Part shown: positions 56,356 through 64,000 of the stretch, piece after piece | Numbering within the stretch: position 1 is the first letter of the stretch | Layout of the letters: each line of letters begins with the position of its first letter | NCBI RefSeq assembly: GCF_001704415.2 | Contig: NC_030819.1 | Location: 86,215,272 to 86,279,271, forward strand | Direction of reading: 5' to 3' | Length of the DNA: 64,000 nt | From: Capra hircus | Taxonomy: Eukaryota; Chordata; Mammalia; Artiodactyla; Bovidae | Notes under the pieces: generated by a model | The model's database searches: none | What the model was told of the DNA's origin: nothing | The model's input: only the letters and a program-made list of their open reading frames with translations | Position numbers and translations under genes: made by a program

Positions 56356-57318
56356 TCATAGATTTCCTTACTGTTTTTCATAGTGGCTGTACCAATTTGC
56401 ATCCCCACCACCAAGAATATACAAGGCATCCATTTTTTTCTACATTCCTTCCAGCTCTTGTTATCCATTGTTTTTTTTTTTGTTGTTTTGTTTTGTTTTG
56501 TTTTTGTTTTTTGACAATAACCATTCTAACAGTTTTGAGATGATATCTCACTGGGGTTTTGATTTTTCTTTCCCTGATAATTAGTGATACTGAGCAACTT
56601 TTTCTCTATATCATGGTCTTTTGAATATATATTTTGGAAAACTGTCTATTCAGGTCCTTTGCATATTTTTAAATTTGAAATAGTGTTTTTTCACTATATG
56701 TCATTTCATCCCTTTATATTTTTGATATCAACCTCTTGCCAGATAGATTGTTTGTAGATATTTTTTCCTCAGTCAATAGGGTCATGTTTTTATTTGCTTT
56801 CCTTTGCTGTGCAGAAACTTTATAGTTTGCTGTAGTCTCATTCGTTCATGTTTATTTTTGGGGTCTGCTTTTGGTATCACAGCCCTAAAATCATTTCCAA
56901 GACCAACCGCGAGATTTTACCTTAGGCTTTCTTCTAGGAATTTTATGATTTCAGGCCTTATATTTAAGTCTTAAACCTATTTTGAGTAAATTTTTGTTAA
57001 TGGAAAAAGGTCAGGGTCCAGTTTCATTATCTTGGATCAGAATATTTAGTTTTACCCCAATTTTTTTTGAAGAGACTATTTTTTTCCCAGTGAGTATACT
57101 TGAGTCCCTTGTCAAATATTAGTTGACTTTACATATATAAACTTATTTCTGAGTTCTTGATTCTTTTCCATTGGTTTCTGTGTCTGTTTTATGCTAGTAT
57201 TATATTGTCCTAAAGACTAGACCATGCTGTACGTTTTGAAATCAGGAAGTGTGATGCCTCCAGTTTTGTTCTTCTTAGGATTGCTTTAGCAACTCAAAAG
57301 GAATTCAATCTTTCCATG
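56356..57318 (-). mobile_element. Old L1 ORF2 3' half, antisense
   Basis: Antisense L1 from late ORF2 (CATAGTGGCTGTACCAATTTGC at 56380) through blocks matching 16740-17650 in order, to AGGATTGCTTTAGCAA near 57278. Diverged, no frame, simple (GTTTT)n run at 56480-56510. It directly abuts the truncated end of the plus-strand L1. Confidence 0.82.
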
Positions 57319-57324
57319 TTCTGA

Positions 57325-57697
57325 GAGCCGAAGAATTGATGCTTTTGAACTGTGGTGTTGGAGAAGACTCTTGAGAGTCCCTTGGACTGCAAGGGGGTCC
57401 AACCAGTCCATCCTAAATTAGATCAGCCCTGGGTGTTCTTTGGAAGAAATGATGCTAAAGCTGAAACTCCAGTACTTTGGCCACCTCATGCGAAGAGTTG
57501 ACTCATTGGAAAAGACCCTGATGTTGAGAGAGATTGGCAGCAGAAGGAGAAGGGGACGACAGAGGAGGAGATGGCTGGATGGCATCACCTACTCGATGGT
57601 CATGAGTTTGAGTGAACTCCGGGAGTTGGTGATGGACAGGGAGAACTGGCATGGTGCAGTCCATGGGGTTGCACAGATTTGGACACGACTGAGCTGC
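57325..57697 (+). mobile_element. BovB 3' end, 5'-truncated
   Basis: From GAGAGCCGAAGAATTGATGC to TTTGGACACGACTGAGCTG. The first part of a 115-codon frame (57440-57787) encodes the BovB C-terminus. It is followed without a gap by a second BovB. Confidence 0.92.
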
Positions 57698-58276
57698 AGC
57701 CATGAAATTAAAAGATGCTTACTCCTTGGAAGAAAAGTTATGACCAACCTAGATAACATATTAAAAAGCAGAGACATTGCCAACTAAGGTCCGTCTAGTC
57801 AAGGCTATGTTTTTGTTTTTGTTTTTGTTTTTGTTTTCCAGTGGTCATGTATGGGTGTGAGGGTTGGACTGTGAAGAAAGCTGAGCGCCAAAGAATTGAT
57901 GCTTTGAACTGTGGTGTTGGAGAAGACTCTTGAGAGTCCCTTGGACTGCAAGGAGATCCAACCAGTCCATTCTGAAGGAGATCAACCCTGGGATTTCTTT
58001 GGAAGGATATGCTAAAGCTGAAAGTCCAGTGCTTTGGCCACCTCATGCGAAGAGTTGACTCAATGGAGAAGACTCTAATGCTGGGAGTGGCAGGAAGAGA
58101 AGGGGATGACAGAGGATGAGATGGCTGGATGGCATCACTGACTCGATGGATGTGAATCTGAGTGAACTACGGAAACTGGTGATGGACAGAGAGGCCTAGG
58201 GTGCTGCCATTCATGGGGTCGCAAATAGTAGGACACGACTGAGCAACTGAACTGAACTGAGTTACTGAACTGAACT
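57698..58276 (+). mobile_element. BovB 3' end, second copy in tandem
   Basis: Starts in CAGCCATGAAATTAAAAGATG, further upstream in BovB than its neighbour, and ends GAGCAACTGAACTGAACTGAG with a second TGAACTGAACTT. A (TTTTTG)n expansion at 57809-57837 interrupts the block encoding KAMVFPVVMYGCE. Confidence 0.92.
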
Positions 58277-58640
58277 TAGTTTCCTGAATGTTGAGTTTTA
58301 AGCCAAATTTTTCACTCTCTTTTTTATTTCCATCAAGAGGCTCTTTAGTTCTACTTCACTTTCTGCCATAAGGATGGTGTCATCTGCATATCTGAGGTTA
58401 TTGATATTTCTCCCAGCAATCTTGATTCCAGCTTGTGCTTCATCCAGTCCAGCATTTCACATGATGTACTCTGCATATATGTTAAATAAGCAGGGTGACA
58501 ATATACAGCCTTCATGTACTCATTTCCTGATTTGGAACCAGTCCATGTCTAGTTCTAACTGTTGCTTCTTGAACCACATACAGATATATCAGAAGTCAGG
58601 TAAGGTCGTCTTGTATTCCAGTCTCTTTAAGAATTTTCCA
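58277..58640 (-). mobile_element. Outer BovB (-), left part
   Basis: Antisense BovB RT segment (TCATCTGCATATCTGAGG, the YADD region, at 58379-58396) up to AAGAATTTTCCA. It continues at 63699 after the nested insertions. Its 3' portion is missing where it meets the plus-strand BovB at 58276. Confidence 0.9.
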
Positions 58641-59388
58641 GTTTTTTAAGGAATATTCACAGTGTTCTCCATAGTGGCTGTACTAGTTTGCATTTCCACC
58701 AACAGCCTAAGAGGGTTCCCTTTCTCCACACCCTCGCCAGCATTTATTGCTTGTAGACATTTGGATCACAGCCATTCTGACTGGTATGAAATGGTACCTC
58801 ATTGTGGTCTTGATTTGCATTTTTCTGATAATGAGTGATGTTGAGCATCTTCTCATGTGTTTGCTAGCCATCTGTATGTCTTCTTTGGAGAAATATCTAT
58901 TTAGTTCTCTGGCCCATTTTTTGATTGGGTCGTTTATTTTTCTGGAATTGAGCTGCAGGAGTTGCTTGTATATTTTCAAGATTAATTGTTTCTCAGTTGC
59001 TTCATTTGCTATATTTTCTCCCATTCTGAAGGGTATCTATTCACCTTGCTTATAGTTTCCTTTGTTGTGCAGAAGCTTTTAATTTTAATTAGGTCCCATT
59101 AGTTTATTTTTTGCTTTTATTTCCAGTATTCTGGGAGGTGCACAACAAGGAAACTAAAATTGAAAGAGACACGTATACCCCAATGTTCATCACAGCATTG
59201 TTTATAATAACCAGGACATGGAAGCAACCTAGATGTCCATCAGCATATGAATGGATAAGAAAGCTGTGCTACATGCAAACAATGGAGTATTACTCAGTCA
59301 TTAAAAAGAATACATTTGAATCAGTTCTAATGAGGTGGATGAAACTGGAGCCAATTATACAGAGTGAAGTAAGCCAAAAAGGAAAACA

Positions 59389-59400
59389 CAAATACAGTAT
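59389..59400. repeat. TSD of the inner BovB, left
   Basis: CAAATACAGTAT; the partner CAAATACAGTGT is at 63305-63316 (one mismatch). Confidence 0.9.
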
Positions 59401-59409
59401 CAGTTCACT

Positions 59410-61533
59410 TCAGTCGCTCAGGCGTGCCCAACTCTTTACAAACCCATGAATTGCATCACGCCAGGCCTCCCTGTCCATCACCATCTCCTGGAGTTCACTC
59501 AGATTCACGTCCATCGAGTCCGTGATGCCATCCAGCCATCTCATCCTTGGTCGTCCCCGTCTCCCCCTGCCCCAAACACCTCCCAGCATCAGAGTCTTTC
59601 CCAATGAGTGTACTCTTCGTGTGAGGTGGCCAAAGTACTGAAGTTTCACCTTTAGCATCATTCCTCCCAAAGAACTCCCAGGGTTGATCTCCTTCAGATT
59701 GGACTGGTTGGATCTCCTTGCCGTCCAAGGGACTCTAAAGAGTCTTCTCCAACACCACAGTTCAAAAGCATCAATTCTTCGGTGCTCAGCCTTTTTCACA
59801 GTCCAACTCTCACATCCATATATGACCACAGGAAAGACCATAGCCTTGACTAGACGGACCTTAGTCGGCAAAGTAATGTCTCTGTTTTTGAATATGCTAT
59901 CTTGTTGGTCATATCTTTCCTGCTAAGGAGTAAGTGTCTTTTAATTTCCTGGCTGAAGTCACCATCTGAAGTTATTTTGGAGCCCCAAAAAATAAAGTCT
60001 GACACTGTTTCCACTGTTTCCCCATCTATTTCCCAAGAAGTGATGGGAACGGATGCCATGATTTTCATTATCTGAATGTTGAGCTTTAAGCCAACTTTTC
60101 CACTCTCCTCTTTCACTTTCATCAAGAGGCTATTTAGTTCCTCTTCAATTTCTGCCACAAGGGTGGTGTCATCTGCATATCTGAAGTTATTGATAGTTCT
60201 GGCAATCTTGATTCCAGCTTGTGTTTCTTCCAGTCCAGCGATTCTCATGATGTACTCTGCATATAAGTTAAATAAACAGGGTGACAATATACAGCCTTGA
60301 CACACTCCTTTTCCTATTTGGAACCAGTCTGTTCTACCATGTCCCATTCTAACTGTTGCTTCCTGACCTGCATACAGATTTCTCAAGAGGCAGGTTAGGT
60401 GATCTGGTATCCCCATCTCTTTCAGAATTTTCCACAGTTTATTGTGATCCACACAGTCAAAGGCTTTGGCATAGTCAATAAAGCAGAAATAGATGTTTTT
60501 CTGGAACTCTCTTGCTTTTTCCATGATCCAGCATATGTTGACAATCTGATCTCTGGTTACTCTTCCTTTTCTAAAACCAGTTTGAACATCAGGGAGTTCA
60601 CGGTTCACATGTTGCTGAAGCCTGGCTTAGAGAATGTTGAGCATTAATTTACTAGCATATGAGATGAGTGCAATTGTGCAATAGTTTGAGCATTCTTCAG
60701 CATTGCCTTTCTTTGGAATTGGAATGAAAACTGACTTTTTCCAGTCCTGTGGCCACTGCTGAGTTTTCCAAATTTGCTGGCATATTGAGTGCAGCACTTT
60801 CACAGCATCATCTTTCAGGATTTGAAACAGCTCAACTGAAATTCCATCACCTCCAGTAGCTTTGTTCATAGTGATGCTTTCTAAGGCCCGCTTAACTTCA
60901 CATTCCATGATATCTGACTCAAGATTAATGATCACATCCTCATGATTATCTGGGTCATGAAGATCTTTTTTGTACAATTCTTCTGTGTATTTTTGCCATC
61001 TCTTCTTAATATCTTCTGCTTCTGTTAGGTCTAAACCATTTCTCCCCTTTATCGAGCCCATCTCTGCATGAAATGTTCCCTTAGTATCTCTAATTTTCTT
61101 GAAGAGATCTCTAGTCTTTCTCATTCTTTTCTTTTCCTCTATTTCTTGGCATGATCACTGAAGAAGGTTTTCTTATTTCTTATTGCTATTCTTTGGAACT
61201 CTGCATTCAGATGCTTATATTTTTCCTTTCCTCCTGTGCTTTTCACTTCTGTTCTCTTCACAGCAATTTGTAAGGCCTCCCAAGACAGGCATTTTGCTTT
61301 TTTGCATTGCTTTTCCCTGAGGATGGTCTTGATCCCTGTCTCCTCTACAATGTCATGAACCTCATTCCATAGTTCATCAGGCACTCTATCTATCAGATCT
61401 AGGCCCTTAAATCTATTTCTCACTTCCACTGTATAATCATAAGGGATTTGATTTAGGTCATACCTGAATGGTCTAGAGGTTTTCCCTACTTTCTTCAATT
61501 TGAGTCTGAATTTGGTAATAAGGCGGCTGTGAG
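59410..61533 (-). pseudogene. BovB linker, RT and C-terminal coding region
   Basis: Read on minus: linker with FRYDLNQIPYDY (61139-61533), linker to RT start (60627-61124) with ESDIMECEVKRAL and SVFIPIPKKGN, RT core (59850-60608) with FIDYAKAFDCVDHNKLW, GVCQGCILSPCLF and FRYADDTTLVAE, and C-terminal region (59410-59871). Lesions: a frameshift near 61139; a Gln to stop (TAA) at 60627-60629; a frameshift near 59860-59915. Otherwise close to other BovB copies, so fairly young. Confidence 0.92.
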
Positions 61534-62100
61534 CCAGCTCACTAAGCACAGATGGCTGCGAGCCAGTGAACTAAGGACAGGCTGCTGCAAGCCAGCACAC
61601 TAAGTGCTGGCGCCTGCGAGCCGACCCACTAAGTGCATGCGGCTAGAAGCCAGGGTACTAAGCATGCCCGAGGGGACCTACCCCACATCCAAGTTCAGGG
61701 GCAGTGGCCTAGAGTTCCAGGCTGCGATAACGCAGGCATGGCCAAGAGGAGCTACCCTGTGTCCGAGGTCAGTGGCGGCCGGGAGGAGACACCCCGTGTC
61801 TGAGAACAGTGGCGGCTAGGAGGAGACACCCTGTGTCCAAGGGCAGTGGCAGCTGGGAGAAGCCACCTAGCACCCTAGACCAGGGACGGTGACCCTGAGG
61901 ATCCACTCTGAGCCCGAAGCCAGGGGCGGTAGCTGGGAGGAGCCATCTACCCCCGAGGCCAGGGCTGGTGGCCAAGAGGAACAACCTGAGGAGCGGTGGC
62001 TGTGCAGGCACAGGAGGGCCTAGAGGAGACATCCCACATTGAAGGTCAGGAACAGCAGTGGTAAGGAGATACCCCTCATCCAAGGTAAGGAGAAGCGGCT
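61534..62100 (+). repeat. BovB 5' UTR tandem repeats, GC-rich
   Basis: Two repeat types. At 61534-61665 a unit of about 33 bp centred on GC(G/A)AGCCAG or variants followed by ACTAAG occurs four to five times. At 61690-62100 a unit of about 40-50 bp centred on GAGGAG.CACCC(C/T)GTGTC-type text with AGTGGCGGC blocks recurs. This is the most GC-rich DNA outside the L1 5' UTR. It likely holds the BovB promoter, by position. Confidence 0.75.
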
Positions 62101-62510
62101 CTGCTTTGCTGGAGCATCCGTGAGGTGGTACCCCACACCCAAGGTAAGAGAAACCCAAATAAGATGGTAGGTGTTGCAAGAGGGCATAAGAGGGCAGACA
62201 CACTGAAACCATACTCACAGAAAACTAGTCAATCTAATCACACTAGGACCACAGCCTTGTCTAACTCAGTGAAACCAAGCCATGCCTGTGGGGCAACCCA
62301 AGACAGACAGGTCATGGTGGAGAGGTCTGACAAAATGTAGTCCACCGGAGAAGGGAATGGCAAGCCACTTCAGTATTCTTGCCCTGAGAACCCCATGAAC
62401 AGTATGAAAGGCAAAATAATAGGATACTGAAAGAGGAACTCCCCAGGTCAGTAGGTGCCCAATATGCTACTGGAGATCAGTGGAGAAATAACTCCAGAAA
62501 GAATGAAGGG

Positions 62511-63304
62511 ATGGAGCCAAGGCAAAAACAATACCCAGCTGTGGATGTGACTGGTGATAGAAGCAAGATACGATGTTGTAAAGAGCAATATTGCACAGGA
62601 ACCTGGAATGTCAGGTCCATGAATCAAGGCAAATTGGAAGTGGTCAAACAAGAGACGGCAAGGGTGAATGTGGACATTCTAGGAATCAGCAAACTAAAAT
62701 GGACTGGAATGGGTGAATTTAACTCACATGACCATTATATCTACTACTGTGGGCAGGAATCCCTTAGAACAAATGGAGTAGCTATCATGGTCAACAAAAG
62801 AGTCCAAAATGCAGAACTTGGATGCAATCTCAAAAATGACAGAATGATCTCTGTTTGTCTCCAATGCAAACCATTCAATATCACAGTTATCCAAGTCTAT
62901 GCCCCAACCAGTAACGCTGAAGAAGCTGAAGTTGAACGGTTTTTTTGAAGACCTACAAGACCTTTTAGAACTAACACCCAAAAAAGTTGTGCTTTTCATT
63001 ATAGGGGACTGGAATGCAAAAGTAGGAAGTCAAGAAACACCTGGTGTAACAGGCAAATTTGGCCTCGGAATGAAGAATGAAGCAGGGCAAAGATAATAGA
63101 GTTTTGCCAAGAAAATGCACTGGTCAAAGCAAACACCCTCTTCCAACAACACAAGGGAAGACTCTACACATGGACATCACCAGATGGTCAGCACCGAAAT
63201 CAGATTGATTATATTCTTTGCAGCCAAAGATGGAGAAGCTATATACAGTCAACAAAAACAAGACCAAGAGCTGACTGTGGCTCAGATCATGAACTTCTTA
63301 TTTC
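62511..63304 (+). pseudogene. BovB endonuclease domain, broken
   Basis: APE-type endonuclease that would nick target DNA. Visible: TGTWNVRS (residue 29 on), GISKLKWTG (about 58-66), VYAPTS, then in a shifted frame GDWNAKVG, and CGSDHELL (63277-63297) in a third frame. The catalytic Glu of the usual GISELKWTG reads Lys (AAA at 62691-62693). Frameshifts lie at the T-run 62940-62946 and near 63093 (loss of a C in the usual GACTAATAG). The inversion separates it from its RT. Confidence 0.9.
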
Positions 63305-63698
63305 CAAATACAGTGTACTAACACATATATATGGAATTTAGAAATATGGTAATGATAACCCTGTATGTGAGACAGCAAAAGAGACACAGATGTATAGAGC
63401 AGACTTTTGGAACAGTGGGAGAGGGAGAGGGTGTGATGATTTGGGCGAATGACATTGAAACATGTGTAATATCATGTAAGAAATGAATCGCCACTCTACG
63501 TTCTATGCAGGATACAGAATGCTTGCTGTTGGTGCACTGGGATGACCCAGAGAGGTGGTATGGGGAGGGAGGTGGGAGGGAGGTTCAGGATTGGGAACTC
63601 ATGTACACCTGTAGCAGATTCATGTTGATGTGTGGCAAAACCAATACAGTAATGTAAAGTAAAATAAAGTAAAATTAAAAAAAGAAAAGAATTTTCCA

Positions 63699-64000
63699 CA
63701 GTTTGTTGTGTTCTACACAGTCAAAATTTTAAGTGTAATCATTAAAGAAAAAGTAGATGTTTTTCTGGAACTCTCTTGCCTCTTTGATAATCCACTGGAT
63801 ATTGGCAATTTGATCTCTGATTCCTGTGCCTTTTCTAAATCCAGCTTGAACATCTGGAAGTTCACATTTGACACACTGTTGAAGCATAGCATGGAGAATT
63901 TTAAACATTACTTTACTGGTGTGTGAGGTGACTGCAATTGTGGGATAGCTTGAACATTCTTTGGCATTGGCTTTATTTGGGATTGGAAAGAAAACTGACA
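63699..64000 (-). mobile_element. Outer BovB (-), right part, runs off the window
   Basis: Resumes CAGTTTGTTGTG..CACAGTCAAA (the KAFDCVDH block) and continues towards the RT start. The 5' remainder lies beyond the window. Confidence 0.9.

Larger units (their letters stand above)
59401..63304 (-). mobile_element. Near-complete BovB with inverted 5' part
   Basis: 3.9 kb flanked by a 12-bp TSD. 59401 to about 61533 is BovB on minus, from just after the endonuclease to the 3' terminus. From about 61534 to 63304 is the 5' UTR and endonuclease on plus. The plus part ends at GATCATGAACTTCTTATTTC and the minus part begins at the same BovB position (TTATTACCAAATTCAGAC on minus near 61540-61523), with a short overlap. 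The two halves together make one whole element split at the endonuclease-RT boundary. The inversion separates endonuclease and RT on opposite strands, so it cannot encode BovB protein. Confidence 0.93.
58641..63686 (+). mobile_element. L1 with inverted 5' end, 12-bp TSD, itself split by BovB
   Basis: 58641-59142 is late L1 ORF2 on minus. 59143-59400 and 63317-63686 are the following ORF2 end, 3' UTR and A-rich tail on plus. AAGAATTTTCCA flanks the whole at 58629-58640 and 63687-63698. About 55 bp of ORF2 are missing between the two halves, which is common in twin priming. When the BovB is removed, the plus half reads through normally (AATACAGTATAC type). Insertion target: the outer BovB. Confidence 0.93.

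Noticed and set aside
61769..62218. 149-codon minus frame, Pro/Leu-rich
   Set aside because: It is antisense to the tandem-repeat BovB 5' UTR; openness comes from GC-rich repeats.

Overview
This window is ruminant, most likely bovid, nuclear DNA from a gene-poor, retroposon-packed region. The evidence is the combination of BovB (an RTE-clade LINE whose 3' end reads GACTGAGCGACTGAACTGAACTG), tRNA-Glu-derived Bov-tA SINEs, artiodactyl-type L1 and a ruminant-type ERV LTR. I found no host protein-coding gene, tRNA, rRNA or CRISPR array that I can support. Nearly every long open frame is a piece of L1 or BovB ORF, or its antisense shadow. The remaining single-copy DNA is AT-rich and featureless to my reading. 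All names rest on reading motifs and comparing copies within the window; no database was searched.

Layout. 1-1214: BovB (+) tail. 1262-3116: old L1 5' end (-). 4230-5142: BovB tail, then a Bov-tA with a second Bov-tA inserted inside it in opposite orientation. 6675-14805: old L1 fragments, SINEs, two BovB copies and a 5'-inverted L1 piece. 14897-25975: one old, near-full-length BovB (-), split by a near-full-length L1 (-) at 16071-23799 with a 15-bp target-site duplication (TSD). 26405-32829: BovB tails, a solo LTR, old L1 ORF2 pieces, and a young 5'-truncated L1 (31028-32818) with an 11-bp TSD. 32980-46206: BovB copies alternating with SINEs and AT-rich DNA. 46600-47836: an end-to-end mariner DNA transposon with a decayed transposase. 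49145-56350: a second long L1 (+), in inverted orientation to the first and split by a BovB with an 11-bp TSD. 57325-64000: a nest three deep. BovB (-) was hit by an L1 with an inverted 5' end, which was then hit by a BovB with an inverted 5' end; both insertions have 12-bp TSDs.

How the parts work together. L1 supplies ORF1p (RNA-binding trimer) and ORF2p (endonuclease plus reverse transcriptase). BovB supplies its own endonuclease and RT. Bov-tA carries a BovB-like 3' end and is known to depend on BovB for mobility. The only intact element protein I see is L1 ORF1 at 20250-21176. Its partner ORF2 carries two nonsense codons and one frameshift, so no autonomous element in the window looks competent. 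The most interesting content is structural: nested insertions that can be ordered in time, three 5'-inversion (twin-priming) structures, repeated monomers in two L1 5' UTRs, a short L1 5' tip with no body, and a large inverted L1 pair. I did not find a new biological system.
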